From Shimia_B sp038525525 (GTDB lineage Bacteria; Pseudomonadota; Alphaproteobacteria; Rhodobacterales; Rhodobacteraceae): a stretch of DNA of 64,000 nucleotides. The stretch lies in the NCBI GenBank assembly GCA_038525525.1, contig JBCBHO010000001.1:496001-560000 (forward strand). The letters run 5' to 3'. The notes under the pieces are model-generated. The model made no database searches, was not told the DNA's origin, and saw only the letters and a program-made list of their open reading frames with translations. Within the stretch, counting starts at the first letter, position 1. Every line of letters begins with the position of its first letter. Both the position numbers and the translations under genes were made by a program. Below, one piece after another: positions 51,389 through 60,866 of this stretch.

Positions 51389-52657
51389 ATGCGCTACATG
51401 ATGAGCTACGACCTCATGGAATCCGCCCGCAACACCAACGAATGGTTGGGCGCGACGGCCAAGGCGCTGGGCTCCTACCCCGCCCTGGCCATGGTGCCAA
51501 ATCCGATGGTGCAGTGGATGGCAGCATGGGGCGAGGTGACGGAGCGCACCTTTGCGCGCATGGTCGCCAAGCCGGATTGGGGTCTTGCCTCGATCTCCAT
51601 GGCTGACGGCAAGGATCACCTGATCTCCATCGAAACGGTGGTAGAAAAGCCGTTCGGCGATCTCATTCATTTCGCGGTGCAGGGCCGGAAGCCGCAAAAG
51701 CGCCGGGTGCTGCTCGTGGCGCCGATGTCGGGCCACTACGCGACGCTCTTGCGCAAGACGGTCTATTCGCTGCTGCCCGATTGCGAGGTCTACATCACCG
51801 ACTGGCACAACGCCCGCGACATCCCCGTGAGCGAGGGCAAGTTCGACGTAGAGGATTACACCCTCTACCTCGTGGAGTTCATGAAGGCGCTCGGCCACGA
51901 CACCCATGTCATCGCCGTCTGTCAGCCCGCGCCGCTCGCGCTCGCGGCGACAGCCTACCTCGCGGAAGACGACCCGAAGGCACAACCTGCCTCGCTGACG
52001 CTCATCGGCGGGCCGATCGATCCCGATGCCGCCGCCACCGATGTCACGGATTTCGGACGCCGCGTGACCATGGGCCAGCTCGAGGAAACGATGATCCAGC
52101 GCGTGGGCTTCAAGTACAAGGGTGTGGGTCGCATGGTCTATCCCGGCCTGCTACAGCTCGCCTCGTTCATGTCGATGAACGCCGACACGCACTCCAAAAG
52201 CTTCTACGACCAGATCATGCGCTCGGCCCAGGGCGAGGCCTCCGATCATGACCGCCACAACGCGTTCTACGACGAGTATCTCGCGGTGATGGACATGACG
52301 GCGGAATTCTATCTCTCCACCGTCGAGCGCGTCTTCAAGGAGCGCCACATCGCGCAGAACACGTTCACCGTGGCAGGCCGCAAGGTCGATATCTCGAAGA
52401 TCACGGACGTGGCGGTGAAGATCGTTGAGGGCGAGAAGGACGACATCTCGGCCCCAGGGCAGTGCCTCGCGGCGCTGGAGCTTCTCACGGGGCTGCCGGA
52501 GGCCAAGAAGGCGGCCCATCTCGAGCCAGGCGCGGGGCATTACGGGATTTTCGCCGGCAAGAGCTGGCGCAACAACATCCGCCCGCTGGTTCTGGAGTTC
52601 ATCGATCAGAACGCGCGGAAGAAACCGGCCCGCGCCGCCAACAAGAACGCCGCCTGA
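51389..52657 (+). CDS. phaZ: Intracellular poly(3-hydroxybutyrate) depolymerase
   Basis: A 422-residue enzyme that degrades native PHB granules. The N-terminus MMSYDLMESARNTNEWLGATA and segments RRVLLVAPMSGHYATLLRKTV and DCEVYITDWHNARDIP are typical of PhaZ1-type enzymes. The nucleophile is a Cys in VIAVCQPAPLALA near residue 180, and the catalytic Asp/His regions are EGEKDDISAPGQ near 350 and GAGHYGIFAGKSWR near 385. The tail is basic (KKPARAANKN). GGGGGG lies upstream of the ATG at 51389. Divergent from phaC. Confidence 0.95.
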   Translation: MRYMMSYDLMESARNTNEWLGATAKALGSYPALAMVPNPMVQWMAAWGEVTERTFARMVAKPDWGLASISMADGKDHLISIETVVEKPFGDLIHFAVQGRKPQKRRVLLVAPMSGHYATLLRKTVYSLLPDCEVYITDWHNARDIPVSEGKFDVEDYTLYLVEFMKALGHDTHVIAVCQPAPLALAATAYLAEDDPKAQPASLTLIGGPIDPDAAATDVTDFGRRVTMGQLEETMIQRVGFKYKGVGRMVYPGLLQLASFMSMNADTHSKSFYDQIMRSAQGEASDHDRHNAFYDEYLAVMDMTAEFYLSTVERVFKERHIAQNTFTVAGRKVDISKITDVAVKIVEGEKDDISAPGQCLAALELLTGLPEAKKAAHLEPGAGHYGIFAGKSWRNNIRPLVLEFIDQNARKKPARAANKNAA

Positions 52658-52667
52658 TCCAAAGGCC

Positions 52668-52700
52668 CTTCGCAGGCGGCTGGAGAAAGCCGCTGCGAAG
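52668..52700. terminator. Hairpin between convergent phaZ and hydrolase genes
   Basis: CTTCGCA-g-GCGGCT pairs with AGCCGC-TGCGAAG (13 bp with one bulged G, 6-nt loop). AAAGG and CCTTT extend it outward. There is no long T-run, so it is a possible bidirectional terminator. Confidence 0.5.
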
Positions 52701-52730
52701 CGACCTTTGCTGAAGGCCCGCTGCGGCGCG

Positions 52731-53438
52731 CTATTGCAGGACGAGAGGCTGCCTGAGCCAGCTGCGCAAGAGCTCGGTCGTCGCCTCCGGCTGCTCCAGC
52801 GGGGGCAGGTGCCCAGCCCCCTCCACGAGCTTGAAGGTGCTGTAGGGGATGAGCTCGGCCATGAACTTGTGCCGCTCGGGCGGACAGAGCGCATCTTCCG
52901 CGCCGCACAGGACCAGGGCCGGGCATTTGATCTTGCGCAGCGTACTCTGCTGGTCACGCCGTCGTTGCAGCGCGCGCGACTGGTGGAGAAACACCTCCGG
53001 CCCCAGCGTCTCGGCCATATCCATGCACAGGTCGAGGATCTCGCGGCGGTGCGGACCATGGGCGAGGTATTGCGGCTTCATCTCGTCACGCATCACCTCG
53101 TGCAGCCTCCCCGCCTTCACGCGCACGATTTGGGGCTCCCGCGCCGCCGCGCGTTCAGGCGTCTCGGAGAGCGGGTTGGTGTCCATCAGCGCGATCCGCG
53201 TCACCCGGTCAGGCGCCCGGCGGATCACCTCCATCGCGACGATGCCCCCCATGGAGAGCCCGCAGAGCGCGAACTTCGCCGGGGCCGAGGTGAGCACATT
53301 GGAGGCGATCTCCTCGATCCGGTCACCCACGCAGACCGGCGCGACCATGACCGCCCGCTCCCGGCTCAACGCGTGGAGCTGGGGCGCGAAAAGACGGGCA
53401 TCGCACATCATGCCAGGCAGAAAGACGACGGGCTCCAT
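52731..53438 (-). CDS. Alpha/beta hydrolase
   Basis: A 235-residue hydrolase. Oxyanion strand EPVVFLPGMMCDARLF opens the fold, the nucleophile elbow is CGLSMGGIVAMEV (Ser, near residue 80), a catalytic acid in LVLCGAEDALCPPERHK near 180, and the His in LVEGAGHLPPLEQPE near 208. All triad members are present, so it should be active. The substrate is unknown. It starts one base after the stop of the MetE-like gene and is surely cotranscribed. The frame opens at 53495, but the ATG at 53438 is the natural coupled start. Confidence 0.88.
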   Translation of the reverse strand: MEPVVFLPGMMCDARLFAPQLHALSRERAVMVAPVCVGDRIEEIASNVLTSAPAKFALCGLSMGGIVAMEVIRRAPDRVTRIALMDTNPLSETPERAAAREPQIVRVKAGRLHEVMRDEMKPQYLAHGPHRREILDLCMDMAETLGPEVFLHQSRALQRRRDQQSTLRKIKCPALVLCGAEDALCPPERHKFMAELIPYSTFKLVEGAGHLPPLEQPEATTELLRSWLRQPLVLQ

Positions 53439-53439
53439 C

Positions 53440-54567
<1,128 letters not shown>

Positions 54568-54621
54568 CTGCCTCTCCTCTTTTGAGGCCACCTTACCGCC
54601 CGCACCGCGCCCCTCAAGCCC

Positions 54622-54663
54622 AAAGAAAAAGCGCCACCCCGGGCTGCAAACGGGGTGGCGCTT
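54622..54663 (-). terminator. Rho-independent terminator after the LysM gene pair
   Basis: AAGCGCCACCCC pairs perfectly with GGGGTGGCGCTT around an 11-nt loop (54629-54663); on the minus strand CTTTTTCTTTG follows. It ends the LysM-binding-protein operon before the MetE-like gene. Confidence 0.92.
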
Positions 54664-54720
54664 CATCTCGCAGTCTGGACGCGCGGGCTGCAACGCGCGG
54701 CCATGATGCTCATGGAAAGA

Positions 54721-55743
54721 TCAGTTCACCCGATCCCAGAACACCCCCAAGTGACGCGAGACGATCTCGTCGTAGCGCGCGCTCTCCTTCAGCCGCGCGA
54801 GCCCTGCATTGATGCGGTAAAGGTGCGTGGTGCCGCGCCAGTGCCGCTTTGGAATGACGACGTGGAGCCCCTCTACGCCGAGCGGCCGGGGGAGCGGCGC
54901 GACCGCGCCCCGCAGGCCCATCTCCGTGAGGGTCGTCCAGCCGGTGAACTCGTTGAGTGCCACGGCGTCCACCGCCCCGGCGCTCAGAAGATCGAAGCAA
55001 TCCCGCGCCGTGGCAGGGGTCTCGAGCGCGACGAGGCCCTGCGTGAGCCAGCGGCGCTCGGCGGTGTCGAGATCGAAAGTCGCAAGCCCCGCCGGGCGGC
55101 AGAGCGTCTTTCCATGGAGATCTTCCTCCTCGTCGAAGACGAGGTCCGAGCCCTCCGCGACGAAGAGCAGGCTCAGAAGCTCCACGACCGGGGCGGAAAA
55201 ATGGAACGCCACGCAGTGCGGGTGGTCGGCCATGGCGGCGCAATCGGGCCTCGCCCACGGGAAGCCCATGTCGAACTCCGCGCCTTCGAGCGCCGCGACG
55301 TGGGCCGACCAATGATCGTTCCAGTCGATGGAGAAGCTGACAGCATCCGGAGCCTCTTCCAGAGCGGCCGCGACGAGCTCCGTGACCATCCCTTCAAGCG
55401 GCCAGTCGCGGTCCGTGAAGGGGGCGAAGTTGCTCCCAGTCAGAAGTCGTATCTCCGCTGCGTCGGGCGTGAAGGGCGTCGTTTCCATGGCGAATGTCTC
55501 GCCCCCGGGCGGGCACGGGATGGCGAGCGCCGTCCCCTCGGGGATGTCGAGGGGATCTGTCAGCGCCTCGACATTGGCGTAGTAGATCAGCGACCAGCGC
55601 TCGAGCGCGCCGTAGTACCCCTCAGCGATGGTGAAGACCGTTTCACCCGGTCCCACCACGTGCCGCGCGGTGACGCAGTCAGCCGCGGCAGGCGCCCCGA
55701 GGAGCGCGAGCGTCACAGCGGCGGCGTGGCGGACATGTCCCAT
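54721..55743 (-). CDS. LysM plus periplasmic-binding-domain protein (copy A)
   Basis: A 340-residue exported protein. A signal peptide (MGHVRHAAAVTLALLGAPAAA) is followed by one LysM domain at residues 25-77 (ARHVVGPGETVFTIAEGYYG and RWSLIYYANVEALTDPLDIPEGTAL). Residues 95-340 have the bac_3-type solute-binding fold: IRLLTGSNFAPFTDRDWPLEGMVTELVAAALEEA, GAEFDMGFPWARPDC, FHFSAPVVELLSLLFV, GAVDAVALNEFTG and RINAGLARLKES at the end. Four or more Cys (DCAAM, HCVAF, LCRPAG, DCFDLL) may form disulfides. There is no membrane anchor. It overlaps copy B by TGATG. The combination of a peptidoglycan-binding and a substrate-binding domain is unusual. Confidence 0.85.
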   Translation of the reverse strand: MGHVRHAAAVTLALLGAPAAADCVTARHVVGPGETVFTIAEGYYGALERWSLIYYANVEALTDPLDIPEGTALAIPCPPGGETFAMETTPFTPDAAEIRLLTGSNFAPFTDRDWPLEGMVTELVAAALEEAPDAVSFSIDWNDHWSAHVAALEGAEFDMGFPWARPDCAAMADHPHCVAFHFSAPVVELLSLLFVAEGSDLVFDEEEDLHGKTLCRPAGLATFDLDTAERRWLTQGLVALETPATARDCFDLLSAGAVDAVALNEFTGWTTLTEMGLRGAVAPLPRPLGVEGLHVVIPKRHWRGTTHLYRINAGLARLKESARYDEIVSRHLGVFWDRVN

Positions 55744-56834
55744 CAGGAACCCGCCAATTCTGCCCAGATCCGGGTCATGTGCGTGTCGATGGTGCGCTGG
55801 TAGGTCCCGTCGCGTTTGATCTCGGCGAGGCCAGCATTGACGAGCGCGATGAGTTCGTCTGCCTCGGGATGTGCCTTGTGCGCGACGATGTGGAGCCCGT
55901 CGATGGCGATGGGCCGCCCGGCGGCGACCTCCACTTGGCCTGCGAGGCCCAGCGCGTTGATCTTCTCGCGCCCGGTAAACTCGTTGAGCACGACACCGTC
56001 ATAGGCGCCGGCGGCGAGCCCTTCGAAGCAGGCTTCGATGGTCTCGGGCATGTCGAGCGTGACGTGCCCGTCCGCGAGCCAGTTCCGCCCCTTCTCGTCG
56101 AAGATGAAGGTCGAATACCCGGCCGGGCGGCAGAGCGACGCGCCGTGAAGATCGCTGTCACTCGAAAATGTGAGCGGATCGCCCGTGCGGACAAAGAGGA
56201 GCGTCAAAACCTCGAAGACGGGCTCCGAGAAAACGAGCGTCTCGCAGCGGGCGGCGCGCGGGTTGGCCGCGCAATCGGGCTTAAACCAGGGGAAGCCGAG
56301 GTCGAGGAGCGCTTGCGAGAGCAGCGGATCGTGATGGGAAGCCCAGTCATTGACCCAGTGAATGGCGAAGCCGTCATCGGGTGCTGCGGCCTCCATGGCG
56401 CGGGTTACGATCTCGGTGAACATGCCCCCACCGGGCAGCGTGCGGTCCGTGAAGGGGCGGTAGTCGTCCGCGGTCAGGAGGTTGATCCGCTCCCGCGTCT
56501 CCGGCGTAGCAAAGGGCACCGCGCGCAGCGCCGAGACCGCCTCGATGTTGTCGAGCGAAAGCCCGTCCTCCAGCCCCGCGGGCAGCCCGTCGATGCAGGT
56601 GAGCGTGAGCCGTGTGCCCACCGTGATCCGCTCGGGATCATCGCCGATGCGGGCCACATTGGTCTGGTAGATCACCGACCATTTGCGCGCGTCCTTGTAG
56701 AGGTCGTTGGCGATCTGGGTGAGCGAGTCTCCCCGCGCCACGGTGTAGGTGCCGCCGCACGCCGCGGCAGAGGTTGCGAGCCCCGCAGATATGGCAAGTA
56801 TCCCGGCCAAAGCAGCCGAAAGACGCGTCAACAT
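55743..56834 (-). CDS. LysM plus periplasmic-binding-domain protein (copy B)
   Basis: A 363-residue paralogue of copy A. A signal peptide (MLTRLSAALAGILAISAGLATSA) precedes a LysM domain at residues 28-80 (GTYTVARGDSLTQIANDLYKDARKW, YQTNVARIGDDPERITVGTRL). The solute-binding-like domain follows from residue 112 (INLLTADDYRPFTDRTLPGGGMFTEIV), with LLDLGFPWFKPDC, LVFSEPVFEVLTLLFV, GAYDGVVLNEFTG and LVNAGLAEIKRDG at positions that parallel copy A. The frame opens at a TTG (56861), but the ATG at 56834 gives a better signal peptide. Start and stop overlap (TGATG) links the pair. Confidence 0.86.
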   Translation of the reverse strand: MLTRLSAALAGILAISAGLATSAAACGGTYTVARGDSLTQIANDLYKDARKWSVIYQTNVARIGDDPERITVGTRLTLTCIDGLPAGLEDGLSLDNIEAVSALRAVPFATPETRERINLLTADDYRPFTDRTLPGGGMFTEIVTRAMEAAAPDDGFAIHWVNDWASHHDPLLSQALLDLGFPWFKPDCAANPRAARCETLVFSEPVFEVLTLLFVRTGDPLTFSSDSDLHGASLCRPAGYSTFIFDEKGRNWLADGHVTLDMPETIEACFEGLAAGAYDGVVLNEFTGREKINALGLAGQVEVAAGRPIAIDGLHIVAHKAHPEADELIALVNAGLAEIKRDGTYQRTIDTHMTRIWAELAGS

Positions 56835-57101
56835 AATGACCCCCAGAAACCAGGCGCTCAATAATTCGTGGTCGCGCCCATACTTGACAGCAGATGTCGT
56901 GAAATAAGGCCAATCTTGGGGATAGCGTCAAGGCGGCATCCATATGATGTAGCGTCCCTCGGTGAACCTCCGTCCCTAGCGCCTTGGATTCAGGGGCAAA
57001 CACCCATTGTCACAGTGTCGAAAGAAATCCCGGCCCCGGCCTCCGATCCTGCGCCGGGCGCCCTAGGGTTTCAGAATCACCCGCCCGCCATCACCCGCCG
57101 G

Positions 57102-58049
57102 TCAGGCGAGGATCTGCGCCCAGATCGCCAGCTCGTCGTAGCACACCCATTCGCGCCGCAAGCCCCAGGGACCGAACTCCGCGTGACAGATCCCCATGAC
57201 ATGCACCCGTTTGCCGGAGGGCCGGCCAAAGCTGCCCCAGCCCTCGTGGAGGCCATCGAGGCTCCACCGAATGGCGGCCCGTGGTGGCATGAGCGGGTCC
57301 TCGCGCCCGATGACGTGCTGGAGCTTGAACTCTGCGCCCGGGAAGGCGCTGCGCAGCCCCAGCCAGAAGGCATCCGCCGCCTCGCGGCCCGTTGCGCTCA
57401 CCCCGCCGGGATATTCGAGCGTGCAGGCACGGTCCCAGTTCTCGTGGATGGCGTTGATCTCCGCGCCCATGATCCGCTCCAGCAGTACGGCATACCTATG
57501 CCCCCAGGGGTCATCGTTGCCGCGCCCGGTGTAGGGTCCCGTGATGTCATTTTCGGGCAAGAACGCGCCCATGGGCCGCCCCGCCTCCATCTCGGCGCGC
57601 ACGAAGGCCTCGGGCGTGTGGCCGAGCTGGCGGGCGATGACGCCGTTATCCCGCACCAGCCATTCGTCGCTGATCTGGTTGTCCTTGGCATAGCAATCCG
57701 CCATCCCCCGGAAGCGCAGCTTGACGCCGGTCGCGGGGCCGAACTTGCCGCCGTGATGCGTCGCAGTGGAGAAGATGCGGTGCGAGGAGAGCATCCCCTC
57801 CTCCGGCGAGCCGGACCAGATCACGTCCTCGCCCAGAAGCACGCGGTCCGGGAATTCGTCCAGCGTCTCGAGCGTGTTCTGCGTCATCCCCGCCTCGCCA
57901 GTGGAGATGCCCGCGGGCACGCGTACGATGACGTCGGGGTGGTAATAGGCCTTCATCGCCGCGCCGAGGCCACGGCCCTCCCAGATCTCCTCGGTGATCT
58001 TCAGGATGTAGTCGGGGAAGTCTTCGAACTCGTTGGAAAATCCGCGCAT
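57102..58049 (-). CDS. SnoaL/NTF2-like double-domain protein (copy A)
   Basis: A 315-residue protein made of two NTF2-like halves, residues 1-150 and 165-315. Visible patterns are WEGRGLGAAMKAYYHPDVIVRVPAGISTGEA near 25 and NAIHENWDRACTLEYPGGVSATGREAADAFW near 185, the repeat-unit start of SnoaL-like ester cyclase/hydratase domains. Acid/base residues (His-Pro-Asp) of the fold are present but not diagnostic. It is the last gene of the catabolic operon, three bases after the LacI gene. It is related to the other SnoaL-like protein at 60863-61816. The longer upstream frame to 58190 overlaps lacI and was not used. Confidence 0.82.
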   Translation of the reverse strand: MRGFSNEFEDFPDYILKITEEIWEGRGLGAAMKAYYHPDVIVRVPAGISTGEAGMTQNTLETLDEFPDRVLLGEDVIWSGSPEEGMLSSHRIFSTATHHGGKFGPATGVKLRFRGMADCYAKDNQISDEWLVRDNGVIARQLGHTPEAFVRAEMEAGRPMGAFLPENDITGPYTGRGNDDPWGHRYAVLLERIMGAEINAIHENWDRACTLEYPGGVSATGREAADAFWLGLRSAFPGAEFKLQHVIGREDPLMPPRAAIRWSLDGLHEGWGSFGRPSGKRVHVMGICHAEFGPWGLRREWVCYDELAIWAQILA

Positions 58050-58051
58050 GC

Positions 58052-59071
58052 CTAGCCTTTCTTGCGAGTGGAGCCGCGCACGATGAGCTCTCCCTCGATT
58101 TCCACGCGGCGGGGTGTGGTATCCCCGTCGATGAGCGCCATCATCCGCGCCACGGTGGCGTCGACCATCTGCCCGGACGGTTGGCGCCACGTCGTCAGAT
58201 CATAGGCCGACCACGCGGCCATGGGCACATCGTCAAAGCCCACGATGGAGATTTCCTCGCCCGCCCTCATGCCACGTTCGTGGCAGAGCGCGTCGAGGGC
58301 CGCAAACGCCATGTGATCGTTTCCGGCAAAGATCGCGTCCACGCCTGCCTCGTCCACGAGCGCGCAGGCCGCCGCCCGTGCCCGCTCCCGGCTGTAATCG
58401 CCCGCGATCACCGACGCCTCGAGCCCGTGGCGCGCCAGCCCCTCGGCAAAACCCGCCGCCCGGTCCCGTCCGGTGAGCGATCCTTCCCAGCCCGCGATAT
58501 GCCCGATCTTGCGGTGCCCGAGCGCCACGAGGTGCTCGGCGATGGCCGCACTGGCCGCGCGGTTGGCGCAGGTCACCTGCGTGAGCGCGCCCCCGGGCTG
58601 CCCGCGATTGAAGAGCACGACCGGGATCCCCGCCACCGCGCAGCGATCCATCAGACCGTCGGAGATCGCCACGGAGGCCGCGATGATCCCGTCCACCTGG
58701 TAGTCCAGCAGCTCCTGCACCACCGCCTCCACGTCCGACGACCAGGACGCGGTGAAGATCAGCATGTGATAGCCCTGCGCCTGGAGCGCGTTCGAGAGCC
58801 GCTCGAGCGCGTCGACGTAGAAGGGATTCTCGAGGTAGGCCACGACGAGCCCGATGATTTTCGAGCGCCCGGTTATGAGCGAGCGCGCGAGCACGTTGGG
58901 CCGGTAGCCCAGCTCTTCGGCGGCCGCGCGCACCTTGGCCTGCGTGGCCTTCGAAGCCGACGCGCCGGAAAAGACCCGGCTCACCGCCGATTGCGACACG
59001 CCCGCGCGCTGGGCCACGTCGAAGGACGTCACCTTGGAGAGCTTCGTTTCAGCCAGCGGTCCAACCTCCAT
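58052..59071 (-). CDS. LacI-family transcriptional regulator
   Basis: A 339-residue repressor. The helix-turn-helix is at the N-terminus: VTSFDVAQRAGVSQSAVSRVFSG, with hinge helix ELGYRPNVLARSLITGRS. The periplasmic-binding-like sensor domain follows: IIGLVVAYLENPFYVDALERLSNAL, VDGIIAASVAISDG, IPVVLFNRGQ and DAIFAGNDHMAFAALDAL with the usual GFDDVPMAAW near the end. It likely senses a substrate or product of the surrounding operon. The LacI-type operator at 63269-63290 is its probable target. ATG at 59071 overlaps the SDR gene by 23 bp. Confidence 0.93.
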   Translation of the reverse strand: MEVGPLAETKLSKVTSFDVAQRAGVSQSAVSRVFSGASASKATQAKVRAAAEELGYRPNVLARSLITGRSKIIGLVVAYLENPFYVDALERLSNALQAQGYHMLIFTASWSSDVEAVVQELLDYQVDGIIAASVAISDGLMDRCAVAGIPVVLFNRGQPGGALTQVTCANRAASAAIAEHLVALGHRKIGHIAGWEGSLTGRDRAAGFAEGLARHGLEASVIAGDYSRERARAAACALVDEAGVDAIFAGNDHMAFAALDALCHERGMRAGEEISIVGFDDVPMAAWSAYDLTTWRQPSGQMVDATVARMMALIDGDTTPRRVEIEGELIVRGSTRKKG

Positions 59072-59795
59072 CCACGAGGAGCGAGGTGCCCGTGATGAGC
59101 GCCGCCGCATCCGAGGCGAGGAATGTCACCGCCCCCATGATGTCCTCCACCTCGCCCACGCGGCCAAGCTTGATCTTCTCCTCGATCCATTTCACGCGCT
59201 CGGGGTTGGAGAAGGTCTGTTCCGTCAGCGGCGTGCGGATGAATGTGGGGCAGATCGTGTTCACACGGATGCCCCGGGGCCCGAGGTCGATCGCCATGCT
59301 TTTCGTCATCCCCTCCACCGCGTGCTTCGTCGCGGCATAGACGCTGCGGTCCACCCCGCCCACATGGCCCATCTGGCTCGAGATCTGGATGATGGAACCG
59401 CCGCGCGGCATCTGTCGCGCCACCTCCTGCGCGAGGAAGAAGGCCGCCTTGAAGTTGAGCGCCGAGACCGCGTCGAAATCCTCCTCGGTCACGTCGAGCG
59501 TCGGCGCGTGCCGCGCCAGCCCCGCTGAATTGCAGAGGATGTCGAAGGGCTCTGCACAGACTGCGCGCACGGCGGCTCGATCGGTGACATCGAGCGTCAC
59601 GCCCTCCGCCGCATATCCGGCCTCCCGCAGGGCCAGGGCCGCCTCTTGCACTTGCCCTGCGCTCCGCGCGGCAACCACCACATGCGCGCCCGCCTCGGCG
59701 AGCGCAGCCGCACAGCCGAGCCCGATGCCACGCGATCCGCCCGGCACGAGCGCGCGCTTTCCGTCCAGCCTGAAAGAGGGGGTCCTAGGCAGCAT
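59049..59795 (-). CDS. Short-chain dehydrogenase/reductase
   Basis: A 248-residue classical SDR. The cofactor loop is ALVPGGSRGIGLGCAAALAEAG, the catalytic triad includes Ser in IIQISSQMGHVGG and the YAATKHAVEG Tyr-Lys motif, plus NSAGLA. Asn of the catalytic tetrad is at NFKAAFF. The C-terminal NTICPTFIRTPL is typical. NAD or NADP specificity: the acidic residue after the second strand is replaced by AARSAG, favouring NADP. It overlaps the M15-like gene by 11 bp and lacI by 23 bp, so the operon is tightly packed. Confidence 0.93.
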   Translation of the reverse strand: MLPRTPSFRLDGKRALVPGGSRGIGLGCAAALAEAGAHVVVAARSAGQVQEAALALREAGYAAEGVTLDVTDRAAVRAVCAEPFDILCNSAGLARHAPTLDVTEEDFDAVSALNFKAAFFLAQEVARQMPRGGSIIQISSQMGHVGGVDRSVYAATKHAVEGMTKSMAIDLGPRGIRVNTICPTFIRTPLTEQTFSNPERVKWIEEKIKLGRVGEVEDIMGAVTFLASDAAALITGTSLLVDGGWTAG

Positions 59796-60447
59796 CGTGG
59801 CCTCCGGGAATGTTCGGATACGCGATCCCGCGGAAGGGCGGAAAATCGGCGTAGCGCTGGGTCCTCTCGGGGTCCGGCGTCATCCCCGGCTTGAAGAGCG
59901 TTCCCTTGGGCCGGGCATAGCTCAGGATGCGATGGGCCAGATCGCCCTCCCGCCAATGGATGTTGAAAGCCGCGTTCTTCGGAAAGAAATAGGCCTCCTG
60001 GAACGGCAGATGATCGAAGAGCCACCAGGCCAGATCGCGCCAGTCGCGCCCCCGGCGATACTGCGCGGCAAACCACGGCACGCCCACGGAGACGCAGGCC
60101 CCCATGCGGCCCTTGGCGTCGCGCACATCCCAGATGTGATGCGCGTAATTGGCCTCGTTCCGCGCGCATTTCTGCGGGGTCACCTCCGTCGCGCCGAAAT
60201 CGTTCATCTCCGGCGAGCGATAGGCGGAGCGGATGTCGATGGGACCGAAAGTCTCCACCATCGGATCGAGGCAATGCACGGCAAGAGCGCGGCCCGCGGC
60301 CAGCGCCAGATCGGGATCGGAGGGAAAATTCTGCAGCCGGTAGAAATTCGCGATCTCAGAGGTCATGAAATTGCGCATCTCGAAATGCCGGGAAAGCCGC
60401 TCGCGCCCCAGCGCCTCGAGCGCAGTGTATGAGCGCGGCGCTCTCAT
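59785..60447 (-). CDS. M15/Hedgehog-DD-peptidase-like protein, tentative
   Basis: A 220-residue protein that starts MRAPRSYTALEALGRERLSRHF. The stretch IDIRSAYRSPEMNDFG and, further on, NYAHHIWDVRDAKGRMG recall the SxYRS/N and H-x(n)-D metal ligands of M15-type D-Ala-D-Ala peptidases, but the spacing (HIWD) is not the standard HxxxxAxD. No signal peptide is seen, which argues against cell-wall work. It may be a cytoplasmic metal enzyme in the catabolic pathway. ATG at 60447 overlaps the VOC stop by 4 bp (ATGA). Confidence 0.6.
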   Translation of the reverse strand: MRAPRSYTALEALGRERLSRHFEMRNFMTSEIANFYRLQNFPSDPDLALAAGRALAVHCLDPMVETFGPIDIRSAYRSPEMNDFGATEVTPQKCARNEANYAHHIWDVRDAKGRMGACVSVGVPWFAAQYRRGRDWRDLAWWLFDHLPFQEAYFFPKNAAFNIHWREGDLAHRILSYARPKGTLFKPGMTPDPERTQRYADFPPFRGIAYPNIPGGHDAA

Positions 60448-60866
60448 CCCCAGCTGAACGAGCCGTCTTCGGCAGGCGGCGAGAAGGGGTTGTGGCTCAG
60501 CTCCCACACGTAGCCATCGGGATCCGCGACAAAGGCGGAATGCCCGCCCCAGAATATGTCATGCGGTTCTTTCAGAACCTGCCCGCCCGCCGGCGCGACA
60601 AGCGCGCAGATCGCAGCAACCTCCGCCTTCTCGCGGACGTTGTAGCCCAGCGTGATCCCCGAGAAGCCGGGCGTCATCGCTGTGCCAAGGTCCTTCGCCA
60701 TCGCCTCCGCCGGGTAGAGGCCCAGCACCTGCCCGAGAAGCTCGAAGACCGTGATGCCCGCATCCTCTGTTTCTTTCCGCTGCCAGCCCAGCGCTTCGTA
60801 GAACGCAGCGGACCGCGCCATGTCAGTGACAGCGAGCGTGATGAGCGATACGCGCTGCTCCATCAT
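60444..60866 (-). CDS. VOC (glyoxalase/bleomycin-resistance-like) family protein
   Basis: A 140-residue protein with two beta-alpha-beta-beta-beta units: QRVSLITLAVTDMARSAAFYEALGW, EDAGITVFELLGQVLGLYP, then ITLGYNVREKAEVAAICALV and ILW-like GHSAFVADPDGYVWELSHNPF with the C-terminal metal-site Glu. The family includes dioxygenases, epimerases and lyases; the reaction is unknown. Overlaps the next SnoaL-like gene by ATGA. Confidence 0.9.
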   Translation of the reverse strand: MMEQRVSLITLAVTDMARSAAFYEALGWQRKETEDAGITVFELLGQVLGLYPAEAMAKDLGTAMTPGFSGITLGYNVREKAEVAAICALVAPAGGQVLKEPHDIFWGGHSAFVADPDGYVWELSHNPFSPPAEDGSFSWG

